The translations under genes were made by a program, and so were the position numbers. A stretch of 64,000 nt of DNA, taken from positions 1 through 64,000 of the forward strand of contig JAFEBO010000008.1 in NCBI GenBank assembly GCA_018242625.1, written 5' to 3'. Of this stretch, positions 33,666-41,999 are shown one piece after another. The notes beneath the pieces were generated by a model. The model worked only from the letters and a program-made list of their open reading frames with translations, searched no databases and was not told the origin of the DNA. Origin of the DNA: Planctomycetota bacterium (GTDB lineage Bacteria; Planctomycetota; Phycisphaerae; Phycisphaerales; UBA1924). Every line of letters begins with the position of its first letter. Positions within the stretch are counted from its first letter, which is position 1.

Positions 33666-34880
33666 TTACGGGCAGACGAGGGCGTCGTAGGCGTTGGCGA
33701 AGATGACGAAATCGGCATCGTCGACGAAGCCGTCGGCGTTGAGGTCGGCCGGGCACGGAGCGGGCGGTGTGGGGCAGACGAACTGGTCGTAGGCGTTGGC
33801 GAAGATGACGAAATCAAGATCGTCCACGACGCGGTCGGTGTTGAGGTTGCCGGGGCAGGGGGCGAAGACGATGGCGTAGTCGGCGACGACGGGGAGGTGG
33901 TCGGAGACGGTTGTGAGCAGCGAGAGGACGGTGTTGCGGTTGGCCAGGTCGTTGAGCGCGGTGTTGCCGGCGACGTTGACGCTGCCCCCGAAGCTGCTGG
34001 TTCCGTTGTTGCCGAAGGCCTGGTAGGTATTGGGGATGAGCTTGAAGCCGTACTGGTTGAGCACGGCGCCGGTGACGAACTGGAAGTCGAAGCGGATGTT
34101 GCAGGATGTGGCGGATTCGGTCATCAGGGCGCGGTAGGTGGTGCTGTTGGTCCAGGTGTTGGAGGGGTTGGCGGGGTCATTGGCCTGGCCGGGACCGGAG
34201 GCGATCAGGGTGGAATAGGCGGTTTCGCTGCGGCCGCTCGTGAAGTTGAAGTCGCCGGAGTAGATGATGTGGGCGGAGGAGCCCAGGGCGTCGGCGTCGG
34301 CGCGGATGGTCTGTGATTCGACGTTGCGCCGGCTTTTGCTGGTGGAATCGCTGGATGCTTTGTAGTGGCTGACGTAGATGTAGAAGTCGGCTTCGGGACC
34401 GTAGCCGACGGGGCGGATCTTGTAGCGCATTGGTGCGCGGGGGGCGCCGGAGCCGCTGGCGGCGCCGACGATCTTGGCCTCGAGGACGGTGACGGTCTGG
34501 GTGTTGTAGACCAGGCCGTTGGGGCCGCCGCCCGTGCCGCCGGTGGTGGGGTCTTTGACCTTGTCGGCGGCGTAGACGCCGGGGCCGTAGAGGGCGTTGA
34601 GCTGGCTGACGATGATGGGGAGGCTGGCGGAGTTTTCGTTTGGAAGGAACGAATCGCCGTCGAGTTCCTGGAGCGCCAGAACGTCGACGGGCTGGGCGTT
34701 GCCGGCCATGGTGTGATTGCCGATGGCCTGGATGAGCGTGTCGAAACCGGCGGCGGGAGCGATGGCGCCGTCGCCGGAGATGCGTGTGTTGTACGTGACC
34801 ACGCGTATGGCGGCCTGGGAGAGGCCGCAGGCGAGAACCAGGCCCGCGAGGAGAGGGGCGACACGAAGTGGGTTGGGCAT
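33666..34880 (-). CDS. Secreted endonuclease/exonuclease/phosphatase-fold protein with dockerin-like doublet
   Basis: The product (404 residues) has a signal peptide ('RVAPLLAGLVLACGLSQA'). An EEP-fold domain follows, with 'RVVTYNTRISGDG', 'DVLALQELDGDSF', 'IYVSHYKASSDST', 'IIYSGDFNFTSG' and 'SDHLPVVADYAI'; these give the usual Asn, Glu, Asp/Asn and His catalytic residues. The C-terminus has two EF-hand-like units ('NLNTDRVVDDLDF', 'DLNADGFVDDADF'), each followed by 'VIFANAYD'. Substrates could be nucleic acid, phospholipid or inositol phosphates. The ATG at 34880 is preceded by AAAGG; a second ATG at 34895 is five codons upstream. Confidence 0.88.
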   Translation of the reverse strand: MPNPLRVAPLLAGLVLACGLSQAAIRVVTYNTRISGDGAIAPAAGFDTLIQAIGNHTMAGNAQPVDVLALQELDGDSFLPNENSASLPIIVSQLNALYGPGVYAADKVKDPTTGGTGGGPNGLVYNTQTVTVLEAKIVGAASGSGAPRAPMRYKIRPVGYGPEADFYIYVSHYKASSDSTSKSRRNVESQTIRADADALGSSAHIIYSGDFNFTSGRSETAYSTLIASGPGQANDPANPSNTWTNSTTYRALMTESATSCNIRFDFQFVTGAVLNQYGFKLIPNTYQAFGNNGTSSFGGSVNVAGNTALNDLANRNTVLSLLTTVSDHLPVVADYAIVFAPCPGNLNTDRVVDDLDFVIFANAYDQFVCPTPPAPCPADLNADGFVDDADFVIFANAYDALVCP

Positions 34881-35093
34881 GCGGGAGCCTTTCATGCGTG
34901 GATCAACGAACGGGATCGCGATCAAGTTCGGAATCGTCCTCGGGCGGAACGGAAAGTTCTGGCGGGAAGACGCCGGAGGGTGCGGAGATTGAGGATTCCG
35001 CAGTTTACCGGAAGAGTCTGGAATGACCAAGGGATTTGCGTTGGGGGCGGGCGGGAATGCGGGCGGACCCACTTATTCCGGGACGAAGGGAAC
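34881..35093. other. Promoter region of the EEP-fold protein gene
   Basis: No gene of convincing composition is seen. The region should hold the promoter for the minus-strand EEP-fold gene. It is bounded on the other side by the terminator at 35094-35130. Confidence 0.3.
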
Positions 35094-35130
35094 TGAAAAA
35101 CACCCGGAATCCCTGAGGGAGATTCCGGGC
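35094..35130 (-). terminator. Rho-independent terminator
   Basis: A stem of 9 to 11 bp (35103-35113 with 35117-35129, small bulge) is followed on the minus strand by TGTTTTTC. It lies 32 bases after the stop of the CTERM protein gene. Confidence 0.88.
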
Positions 35131-35161
35131 GTTGGAGTTTTCGCGATTCGAGAGAGGGGGA

Positions 35162-35872
35162 TCAGCGGCGGCGGCGGAGTGCGACGAGGCCGCTCAGAGC
35201 GAGTGCTCCCATGGCGCCGGGGGCGGGGACGGGGAGGATTTCGACGCGCCAGTTGTCGATTCCGCAGTCGGTCTGGATGCTGGAGTTTGCGGAGTTGCCG
35301 CGCCAGAAGCCGAATTGCATGACGCCGCCGGAGGTTGAGAAGTCGGGGTTGTTTGAGGAGATGAGGTTGCCGGAGAGTGTGAGTTCCCAGAAATCGGAAG
35401 CCACCAGACCGGGTGCGGAGTTGGGCTGCCAGGTATTGAAAGTGGAATAGGGCATAACCAGGATCGGGTTTCGCTGGATGTAGTACTTGCCGCTCTGGAA
35501 GATGACGCATCCGGAGCCCTGACCGTTGCCGCCCTGGTTGACGAAGTTGATGGAGTCTTCGCTGTAGTTGATGGAGCCGATAGCGCCGGCGCCGGGGTTG
35601 TAGCTATAGACGGCGCGCATGTGAAGGCCGAGAGAAGCGCCGTTGGGGCCGGAGACGACGAGGTTGTTGCGAACGCGACGATATTGATTGGGGTTGCCTC
35701 CAGAGGTGACCTGAAAGCCGACGGTGGTGCTGCCTGCGCCGTTGGCGTTGGTGACCCCGACGAGGGACCAGTCGGAGTTGTTGAAGACTCCATCGAAAAA
35801 GACGACCGCCTGAGCGGACCCCGAGAGTGCGAGCAGAGCGACAGCGCCGGCGGCGAGTGTGCAACGAACCAT
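35162..35872 (-). CDS. Secreted protein with VPAPGA-type CTERM sorting tail
   Basis: The product (236 residues) has a signal peptide ('TLAAGAVALLALSGSAQA') and a beta-sandwich-like mature part rich in Asn, Gly and Ser ('VFFDGVFNNSDWSLVGVTNA'). The tail is 'VPAPGAMGALALSGLVALRRRR'-like, with the exosortase-type layout of Pro-containing motif, hydrophobic run and basic end. Two Cys are visible ('GSGCVIF', 'TDCGIDNW'). AAGGAG precedes the ATG at 35872; the open frame continues upstream but is Arg/Leu-rich and unsupported. The function of the mature domain is unknown. Confidence 0.83.
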   Translation of the reverse strand: MVRCTLAAGAVALLALSGSAQAVVFFDGVFNNSDWSLVGVTNANGAGSTTVGFQVTSGGNPNQYRRVRNNLVVSGPNGASLGLHMRAVYSYNPGAGAIGSINYSEDSINFVNQGGNGQGSGCVIFQSGKYYIQRNPILVMPYSTFNTWQPNSAPGLVASDFWELTLSGNLISSNNPDFSTSGGVMQFGFWRGNSANSSIQTDCGIDNWRVEILPVPAPGAMGALALSGLVALRRRR

Positions 35873-36010
35873 GGTGAAAACTCCTTGAATTGCGGACTCA
35901 ATGCCCGTCGATCGACGGGTGAGGCGTGCAAGGAGATTTGCGCGCTGGGGTGAAAACCTTGCAGGGGAAGTTGTGTTTTTTGTGGCGGGGAGGAGAAAGG
36001 GAGGTTTACC

Positions 36011-36037
36011 ACGGAGAACACGGAGAACACGGAGAAG
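36011..36037. repeat. Three 9-bp tandem units ACGGAGAAC
   Basis: Units at 36011-36019 and 36020-36028 are identical; 36029-36037 differs by one base. ACGGAGAAC-type runs are a common intergenic simple repeat in bacterial genomes of this kind. Confidence 0.8.
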
Positions 36038-36134
36038 AAGGAGAGAGAGGAAGGAATGGGAAAGAGCGCGGAGGGTGGAGGGCAAGGAGAGCGCGAACGT
36101 GCGGAAGAGTGAAGTTGGGTGAAAGGGGAGTGGC

Positions 36135-36212
36135 GCACCTTCGGTGCTTGAGGGATTTGGGGTCTTTCCCGGGGCTTACACCCCGGGCTCAGTGCTGGCG
36201 CCGCTTCGCGGC
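36135..36212. repeat. Triple-hairpin intergenic element
   Basis: Three perfect hairpins stand in a row: GCACC-TTC-GGTGC (36135-36147), CCCGGGG-CTTACA-CCCCGGG (36168-36187) and GCCGC-TTC-GCGGC (36200-36212). The regular make-up suggests a dispersed repeat family. It begins just past the stop of the gene at 36233 on the minus strand and could also end or stabilise that transcript. Confidence 0.65.
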
Positions 36213-36232
36213 TCGGAGCAGAATTGCCGGAA

Positions 36233-36820
36233 CTAGCAGGTGACGGGAGTTGTCGCGTTGGGTTCGGATTGAGCGGAGTGCGGGGGGTCGGGAGTGCTGT
36301 GCGCTGCCGCGGGGTTTGGATTGGCGGGAAAGGAGTAGCGATCGAAGGGTGGTTCGTCTGTGGATGGAAATGTTTCGGATGAGGGCGGTTCGATCGGAGC
36401 TTGCGTATTGCTGCTTGCGGCGGGAGCAGGAGTCTTTGGATTAGCGGCGGCTGGAGAGTTCTGAGCAGCGTTCTGCTCAGTTTTTGCGGGCTTCTTGGGC
36501 TGGGGGCGGGTGAGTTGGAGGGTGATGCGTGCGAGGATTGCCTGGGCGCGGAGGCGGTGGCCCGCGCCGGCGTCGTTGGTTGCGGCTTCGTGCAGGTCGG
36601 CGATTTGCTTTGGGAGGAGGCGGACGGCGAGGACTTCGGCGCGCTGGAGTTCGATCCGGCGCAGGTCGGCGATGGCCTCCTGGAAGGGCGGGGACTCGAT
36701 GATTTTGATGAGCTGCGAGAGGGTGAGGGCCCGGGATCTGGAGATCTCGAGCAGGTCTTTGCCCCCGAAGTAGTCGGTGAGGATGTCGTCCATGGACGGC
36801 GTGGTGACGGCGTAGCACAT
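36233..36820 (-). CDS. Hypothetical protein with helical N-terminus and Pro-rich tail
   Basis: The product (195 residues) has a helical first half ('LTLSQLIKIIESPPFQEAIA', 'LHEAATNDAGAGHRLRAQAI') that resembles DNA-binding or terminase-small-subunit-like helical proteins. The second half is disordered and rich in Pro, Ala, Ser and Thr. No membrane segment or signal peptide is present. An alternative ATG at 36793 would remove nine residues. I do not recognise a family and give no function. Confidence 0.6.
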   Translation of the reverse strand: MCYAVTTPSMDDILTDYFGGKDLLEISRSRALTLSQLIKIIESPPFQEAIADLRRIELQRAEVLAVRLLPKQIADLHEAATNDAGAGHRLRAQAILARITLQLTRPQPKKPAKTEQNAAQNSPAAANPKTPAPAASSNTQAPIEPPSSETFPSTDEPPFDRYSFPANPNPAAAHSTPDPPHSAQSEPNATTPVTC

Positions 36821-37045
36821 GGGGTCTATTGTACGGTATTTGATCGGTAAACCAACAGGAATGTTTGGATTTTGTTCGAAATAGACATAAACGCCTTCGC
36901 TGGAAGGGGTTGGGAATTGGGAACGGGGGGGGCAGAGTCAAAGCGATGCCGACCCGCTCTCGAAAGTTACGTCAGCGCCGATAGAAGGCTCGATGAACGC
37001 GGGTTGGCCGCAGCGGCTGTGACGTAAAGCGGATGGTCACCTGCT

Positions 37046-37909
37046 TCAGTCGCCTTCGGTGTGCTTCGCGCCGGTTGCTTCTCTGCTGTAGGGGTCTGGG
37101 GGGAGCGGGTCGGCGGAGATGACGATTTCGACGCGCTGGTTGTTGCGGTCCTGCTCGCGTGACCAGGTGTTGGGGACGACGCGGTCGTTATCGCCGTAGC
37201 AGCGGAGGACGAGTTGCTCGGTGGGGACGCCTTGCTCGACGAGGGCGTGGAAGACGGCCATGGAGCGGTCGAAGCTGAGCTTCATGGCTTTGGTGGCGTC
37301 GCGCATGGATTCGGAGGGGCTGATGTGGCCGCGGAGTTCGACGTAGTAGCGCTGGCCGCGGATGCGTTTGGCGGCTTCGACGATGGTTTCGCGGGCGGCG
37401 GAGGTGAGTGCGACGGAGTTGTCGTCGAAAGTGACGGTGGCGCTGAGACTGCTGAAGTTGGTGGGTCTTTGGGACTGCTGGAGCTTGTGGCGGCCTGGGG
37501 TGCCGTCGGTGTCGCCTTCGCCGCGGAGTTCGCGGAGGCGTTTGACGAACTGCTGTTCGGCGGGCTTGTTGGAGTTGATGCTGATGGGGTTGCCGAAGCC
37601 TTCGCGCATACCGATGACGAAGTCGAGCATGGCCTGGGAGGGCTGGCCGGGTTCGTCGGAGGGCTCGCCGCTCGAATCGGTTTTGCCCTTGGGGCCCATG
37701 TTCATGGCGAGAAGGATGACGAAGAAACCCATCATGAGGGCGACGTTATCGGCAAAGGAGATGAGCCACTCGGGCGCACCTTCGTGTTCGCCTTCGGCGT
37801 GGCCTCCGCCGCCGTGACCACCGCCGTGGCCGCCACCGTGACCACCGCCGTGGCCGTGTGAGCCGCCCTCGTGCTCTCCCTCGCCGTGTTTTTCGTGTTC
37901 GTCGGACAT
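37046..37909 (-). CDS. motB: MotB/OmpA-type stator protein with His/Gly-rich N-terminus
   Basis: The product (287 residues) has a single membrane helix with the proton-carrying Asp, D54, in 'WLISFADNVALMMGFFVILL'. It then has a plug/linker region and a C-terminal OmpA-like peptidoglycan-binding domain ('LTSAARETIVEAAKRIRG', 'YYVELRGHISPSES', 'YGDNDRVVPNTWSREQDRNN', 'QRVEIVIS'). The first ~45 residues contain ten His among Gly and acidic residues ('GGGHGGGHGGGHGGGG'), unusual for MotB and suited to metal binding. It follows the MotA gene by 65 bases. The pair should form a proton-driven stator or a related ExbB/TolQ-like energiser; no other flagellar gene is in the window. Confidence 0.88.
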   Translation of the reverse strand: MSDEHEKHGEGEHEGGSHGHGGGHGGGHGGGHGGGGHAEGEHEGAPEWLISFADNVALMMGFFVILLAMNMGPKGKTDSSGEPSDEPGQPSQAMLDFVIGMREGFGNPISINSNKPAEQQFVKRLRELRGEGDTDGTPGRHKLQQSQRPTNFSSLSATVTFDDNSVALTSAARETIVEAAKRIRGQRYYVELRGHISPSESMRDATKAMKLSFDRSMAVFHALVEQGVPTEQLVLRCYGDNDRVVPNTWSREQDRNNQRVEIVISADPLPPDPYSREATGAKHTEGD

Positions 37910-37974
37910 GGAGGGTTGACTCGGGGCGCGGAGCTTTTGGAGCGGGGGTCAGTGGCGCGGATTTGAAGAGAGCA

Positions 37975-38757
37975 CTATGCGGCGGCGCGGAAGGCGTCGC
38001 GGTGGGGCGAGGGGATGAAGGCGAGCATCTTGTCGAGGGTGATGCGCGGGTTATCGCCGGCCTGGACGCTGAGGATGGCCTGGAGCATCATTTCGCGGTT
38101 CAGGATTTCTTCGCCGGACTTGATGCCGAGCTTGTCGCCGATGGGGCCGGCGATGGCGTTGGCGATGATGGCGCCGTACATGGTGGCGACGACGGCGATG
38201 GCGAGTGCGTGGCCCAGGGCGCCGATGTCGGCGCTGGCGAGCTGACCGAACATACCGACCTGACCGACGAGCGTGCCGACGAGGCCGTATCCGGGGCCGT
38301 AGAGCTTGATGAGATCGAAGAACTTTTTGCCGGCCTTGTGGCGGTCCTGCATGGCGAGGATTTCCATGCGGAGGGTGGCGTCGATGTTGGCGGGTTCGAC
38401 GCCGTCGATGGCCATTTTGAGGCCGGCGGCGAGGAAGGGGTCTTTGATCTTGGCGATTTCGGGTTCGAGGGCGAGGATGCCGTCGCGGCGGGCCTTGTCG
38501 GAGAGGGACTGGACGGTGGCGATGACTTCGTGGGAGGTCATGCCTTTCTGGAAGAGGAAGGTCTTGATGTAGCCGGGGACCTGCTTGAGCTTTGCCATGG
38601 GCATGGCGATGAACACGACGGAGACGGAGCCGAAGCCGACCATCAGCACGCCTTCCATCGAGAAGAACATCATGAGGTTTCCGTGGGAAACCTCTACGAA
38701 GACGTAGCCGAGCGCGGCTGCGCCGACGAGGATGCCGATGAGGGAGGCCTTGTCCAT
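37975..38757 (-). CDS. motA: MotA-type stator protein
   Basis: The product (260 residues) has the MotA layout: two N-terminal helices ('LIGILVGAAALGYVFV', 'GVLMVGFGSVSVVFIAM'), a cytoplasmic segment ('LKQVPGYIKTFLFQKG', 'EPEIAKIKDPFLAAGLKMAI') and two C-terminal helices ('GYGLVGTLVGQVGMFGQL', 'LAIAVVATMYGAIIANAIA'). The acidic/basic cytoplasmic loop that contacts FliG is present in general form. The ATG at 38757 is preceded by GAGG; the frame further upstream lacks helix 1 context. It is probably co-transcribed with the MotB-like gene. Confidence 0.9.
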   Translation of the reverse strand: MDKASLIGILVGAAALGYVFVEVSHGNLMMFFSMEGVLMVGFGSVSVVFIAMPMAKLKQVPGYIKTFLFQKGMTSHEVIATVQSLSDKARRDGILALEPEIAKIKDPFLAAGLKMAIDGVEPANIDATLRMEILAMQDRHKAGKKFFDLIKLYGPGYGLVGTLVGQVGMFGQLASADIGALGHALAIAVVATMYGAIIANAIAGPIGDKLGIKSGEEILNREMMLQAILSVQAGDNPRITLDKMLAFIPSPHRDAFRAAA

Positions 38758-38928
38758 GCGATACGCCTCTGACAAAGGAAAAGACCGAGCGCGCGAAGAG
38801 CGCACTCTGACCCCCACCGGATCGGGCGATGCGGGGAGCGGGGTGAGGGCCGGTTGTAACGAGTGCGTGGGCGGGGCCGGGAGAGGCGGAGTGTGCGGGC
38901 TGGGACGGCGGGGCGCGGCTTATCGGTA

Positions 38929-39453
38929 CTAGCGGGCGGGCTTGGTGAAGGTGCCGCGGTCGCGGTCTTTGCGGACTCCGGGGAAGGCCAGGGCGCGGCC
39001 GTGGGCGACGCAGTAGACGCCGGGAGGGAGGACTCCGGCGGCGAAGACGGCCTCGTTGAGATTCTGGAGGGCGTCGGAACGCTTCATTTCGTAAGGGCGC
39101 ATGGCGCCGGTGAGGACGATGGGGACGCGCGGCGAGGGGATTTCGCGGACGATGCGGTCGCCGGTTTTTTCGAGTGTGTCGGTGCCGTGGAGGATGATGA
39201 TGCCGGTGGACTGGGTGGCGAGTTCGGGGGATCCGCCGGCGGCGCGGACGGCCTGGACGATGGCGGTGCGGTCTTCCTCGGTCATGTCGAGGCTGTCTTT
39301 GCTGAGCAGTTCGATGGTGCTGATGGTGGTGTCGACGAGGCGGAGGCGGGCGAGCATGCGCCGGACGATGGAGCGGCGGTTGGCGAGGCTGCCGCTGGCC
39401 TCGTCGTAGGTTTTTTCGATGGTGCCGCCGGTGGTGATGAGGGTGAGGTGCAT
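38929..39453 (-). CDS. Short asparaginase-like protein (N-terminal domain only)
   Basis: The product (174 residues) carries the first active-site motif of type I/II asparaginases ('LITTGGTIEKTYDE', with the nucleophilic Thr) and the second, 'ILHGTDTLEKTGD'. The 'PIVLTGAMRP' strand follows. It stops where the C-terminal domain of full asparaginases (about 330 residues) would begin. Single-domain asparaginase-like proteins of this length are known as a distinct group, so it need not be broken. It lies downstream of rplU on the same strand, separated by a terminator. Confidence 0.82.
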   Translation of the reverse strand: MHLTLITTGGTIEKTYDEASGSLANRRSIVRRMLARLRLVDTTISTIELLSKDSLDMTEEDRTAIVQAVRAAGGSPELATQSTGIIILHGTDTLEKTGDRIVREIPSPRVPIVLTGAMRPYEMKRSDALQNLNEAVFAAGVLPPGVYCVAHGRALAFPGVRKDRDRGTFTKPAR

Positions 39454-39549
39454 GGGCAGATATTCAAAGGGCGAGATTCTAAAGTGCGAATGTGCTCGAC
39501 GAGGAGTGCGGGGCGTGGGCGGCCCAATTATGAGAGGGCGAAAGCCGGA

Positions 39550-39582
39550 AAGGAAAAGGGCACGGCTGATTGCCGTGCCCTT
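39550..39582 (-). terminator. Rho-independent terminator of rplU
   Basis: An 11-bp perfect stem (39556-39566 with 39572-39582, 5-base loop) is followed on the minus strand by TTCCTTTCC. It lies 30 bases after the rplU stop. Confidence 0.85.
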
Positions 39583-39611
39583 CAGAAGAGATCTTGGGAT
39601 GGCGGGTTCGA

Positions 39612-39938
39612 TCAGCCGTTGATTGCGGTGATCTTGATCTTGGTGTACTTCTGGCGGTGGCCGGTCTTCTTGCGCCAGGTTTTGGCTTCGCGGAAGTGGT
39701 GGATGTAGATCTTTTCGCCGGCGACCTTGGGGTCGACGACTTCGGCCTTGACGGAGGCGCCGGAGACGTAGGGCTGGCCGATCTTGGCATCGCCGCCTTC
39801 TTTGCCGACGACGAGGACCTTGTCGAAGGTGATGCTGGAGCCGACCTTGGCATTTCCCTGCTCGGTCAGATCGACGAGGATTTCCTCGCCCTGGGTGACT
39901 TTGCGCTGGCCGCCGAACTCTTCGATAATCGCGTACAT
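39612..39938 (-). CDS. rplU: 50S ribosomal protein L21 (bL21)
   Basis: The product (108 residues) is a complete bL21: 'MYAIIEEFGGQRKVTQGEEI', 'VLVVGKEGGDAKIGQPYV', 'EKIYIHHFREAKTWRKKTGH' and the terminal 'RQKYTKIKITAI'. It binds 23S rRNA domain VI. In most bacteria rpmA (L27) follows directly; here an asparaginase-like gene does, so L27 must lie elsewhere. A strong terminator ends the transcript. Confidence 0.97.
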   Translation of the reverse strand: MYAIIEEFGGQRKVTQGEEILVDLTEQGNAKVGSSITFDKVLVVGKEGGDAKIGQPYVSGASVKAEVVDPKVAGEKIYIHHFREAKTWRKKTGHRQKYTKIKITAING

Positions 39939-40040
39939 GACCGGGCTCCAAAACCCCTTTGGGGGGGTTGAGATACTAGGCGGGCAGGAAGGATTTATCG
40001 AGTGGGCGGGCGGGAAGTTGAGCTTGTGTAAGGATTTGGA

Positions 40041-40988
40041 TCAGTGGGAGGGGTGTTGGGGGAGGTTGGGGGCGGGGGTTGTGGGGGGCGATGGGGCGGC
40101 GGGCTCGATGTGGATGAGGACATCGCGGACGCTTGGGAGGGCGGCGCGGACGGCGTCTTTGACGGCGTGGGCGACGGCGTGGGAATCGTGGACGGACATG
40201 TGGCCGTCCATCCAGACGTGCATGTCGATCCAGTAGAGGACGCCGCTTTTGCGTGCGAAGGACTTCTGGACGAGGACGACGCCGGGGACCCTGGAGGCGA
40301 CGTCGCGAGCGGCGTCGGCGATGGAATCGGACTGCTGATCGAGGAGTTCGCGCAGGGGCGGGCGCATGAGGCGGACGGCGTTGTAGATGATGATGGCGGC
40401 GGCGAAGAGTGCGGCCCAGTCGTCGGCGGGAGCCCACTTGTCGGAGTTGGTCTGCCACTTGCCGATGAGTGCGATGCTGATGCCGATGAATGCGGCGGTG
40501 GAGGTGATCGCGTCGGCGCGATGATGGAAAGCATCGGTGGCGAGGGCGGTGGAGCCTTGAGCTTTGGCGCGGCGGAGTCCGATGCGGAAGAAGGTTTCCT
40601 TGATGATGACGACGAGGACGAGGATTGCGAGAGTCCACCACTGGGGGGTGTGGTGAGGGGTGATGATCTCGCGGACGGCTTCGACGGCGATGCCCAAGCC
40701 GGCGAGGAGGACGAGGAAGGCGACGGCGAGGGCGGCGAGGGGTTCGGCCTTGCCGTAGCCGTAGGGGTGCTGATCGCTGGCGGGGCGGGAGGAAATGAAG
40801 AGGCCTCCCCAGATGACACCGGAGCCGACGATGTCGGCGAGTGATTCGATGGCGTCGGCGATGAGTGCGTAGCTGTGGCCCGCAATTCCCGCGATGAGCT
40901 TGAGCACCGCGAGGAGCATGTTGGTGATGAGGCCGGCGAGGGCGTATTGGCGCGAGGCGAGGTTCTTGGACGCGGAGCCCTGGGGCAT
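40041..40988 (-). CDS. Cation diffusion facilitator (CDF) metal exporter
   Basis: The product (315 residues) has six helices with the CDF metal-site motifs 'DAIESLADIVGSGVIW' in helix 2 and 'DAFHHRADAITS' in helix 5, giving H-x3-D and D-x3-D type ligands. A His-containing cytoplasmic domain follows ('WIDMHVWMDGHMSVHDSHAV'). It should export Zn2+, Fe2+ or Mn2+ in exchange for protons. The ATG at 40988 lies right at the first hydrophilic stretch ('MPQGSASKNLASRQYALAG'); a longer frame upstream has no support. The last ~20 residues are Pro-rich and probably disordered. Confidence 0.9.
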   Translation of the reverse strand: MPQGSASKNLASRQYALAGLITNMLLAVLKLIAGIAGHSYALIADAIESLADIVGSGVIWGGLFISSRPASDQHPYGYGKAEPLAALAVAFLVLLAGLGIAVEAVREIITPHHTPQWWTLAILVLVVIIKETFFRIGLRRAKAQGSTALATDAFHHRADAITSTAAFIGISIALIGKWQTNSDKWAPADDWAALFAAAIIIYNAVRLMRPPLRELLDQQSDSIADAARDVASRVPGVVLVQKSFARKSGVLYWIDMHVWMDGHMSVHDSHAVAHAVKDAVRAALPSVRDVLIHIEPAAPSPPTTPAPNLPQHPSH

Positions 40989-41168
40989 GGGAAGGCGATG
41001 GTATCGGACGGTGGGGCGGTCAAGCGGAGGGGACGGCGCAGACGGAAAGGACGGGAAGGGTTTCTTCATAAACCGGCTGGCGGTGGTTGGGGGTGTTTGG
41101 GAATGTTGGGGTGTGACGTGCGGGCGCTCGAGGGCGCGGGCACGGGGCACAGAATGAAGGGGGCCAGC

Positions 41169-41918
41169 ATGAACACGATTCGAATGATGGTGACCGGGGC
41201 AGCGATCCTGGGGGCGTGCGCCTCGGCTCGAGCCGACTTCTTCGCCGACTTTGACAGTTATGCGTCGGGGGCTCGGTTGCAGGGGGTCGATGGATGGAAG
41301 GGATGGGACAACGTGCCGGCGGTTGCTGGCATGGTGAGCAATTCTGTTGCGTATGACGGCGCGAACTCGCTGAAGGTTTCGGCGGGGGGCGGCGGGTATA
41401 CGGATGCGGTGCACCAGTTCTCGGGTGTGTCGTCGAACACGTGGTCGGTTTCGGCGATGCAGTACCTGGGAGCGGGCCAGGGGGGCTCGACGTATTTCAT
41501 CCTGATGAACAAGTACTCCGACGGGGGGAACAACAACGGCCAGTTCTGGAGCACGCAGCTGCGGTTTGACCTGGGTGCTGGTCGGGTTTACGACGACATC
41601 CGGGGCGGATCGGTGGCGATCGTGACGAACCAGTGGGCCGCGATCCGGGTTGACATCAACTTTGCGACCAACACGGTGAAGTCGTACTACAACAACGCGC
41701 TGATCAGTTCGGGCGCGTGGACGAGAGGTGGCGCGTCGGCGTTGTCGCTGGCCGCGATCGACTTGTACACGGGCGACGCGAACACGGCGTATTACGACGA
41801 CGTGGCGGTGAGCGATCTGTCGGCGCTTTCCGTGACGCGGGTCCCGGCGCCCGGGGCGGTTGTGACCGCGGGGCTTGCGGGTGCGCTTGTGCTTCCGATC
41901 CGGCGTCGGCGGGCTTGA
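41169..41918 (+). CDS. Secreted protein with VPAPGA-type CTERM tail
   Basis: The product (249 residues) has a signal peptide ('MMVTGAAILGACASARA') and a jelly-roll-like domain ('DFDSYASGARLQGVDGWKGW', 'AYDGANSLKVSAGGGGYTDA'). This resembles concanavalin-type lectin or glucanase folds. The C-terminal sorting tail is 'VPAPGAVVTAGLAGALV...RRRRA'. AAGGGGG lies five bases before the ATG at 41169. The domain may bind or hydrolyse polysaccharide but shows no catalytic signature. Confidence 0.85.
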   Translation: MNTIRMMVTGAAILGACASARADFFADFDSYASGARLQGVDGWKGWDNVPAVAGMVSNSVAYDGANSLKVSAGGGGYTDAVHQFSGVSSNTWSVSAMQYLGAGQGGSTYFILMNKYSDGGNNNGQFWSTQLRFDLGAGRVYDDIRGGSVAIVTNQWAAIRVDINFATNTVKSYYNNALISSGAWTRGGASALSLAAIDLYTGDANTAYYDDVAVSDLSALSVTRVPAPGAVVTAGLAGALVLPIRRRRA

Positions 41919-41943
41919 AAAAAGAGCCGAACGCCTATGAACA

Positions 41944-41977
41944 AGCTGGGCGGCACGTGCCGCCCGGCTTTGTTTTT
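41944..41977 (+). terminator. Rho-independent terminator
   Basis: A perfect hairpin (41948-41956 with 41957-41965, palindromic centre) extends with AGC/GCT, then TTTGTTTTT on the plus strand. It lies 26 bases after the CTERM gene stop and just before the convergent FG-GAP gene end. Confidence 0.88.
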
Positions 41978-41999
41978 GCGCTGGATGGTTGGAGTTGTT

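Larger units (their letters stand above)
35873..36232. other. Intergenic region with two repeat types
   Basis: This 360-base stretch has no credible gene. It holds the promoter side of the minus-strand CTERM gene, a short 9-bp tandem repeat (36011-36037) and a run of three hairpins (36135-36212). Confidence 0.5.

Noticed and set aside
31763..33817. 684-codon minus-strand open frame
   Set aside because: It is another frame of the CopA-type ATPase gene, made almost wholly of Arg, His and Pro.
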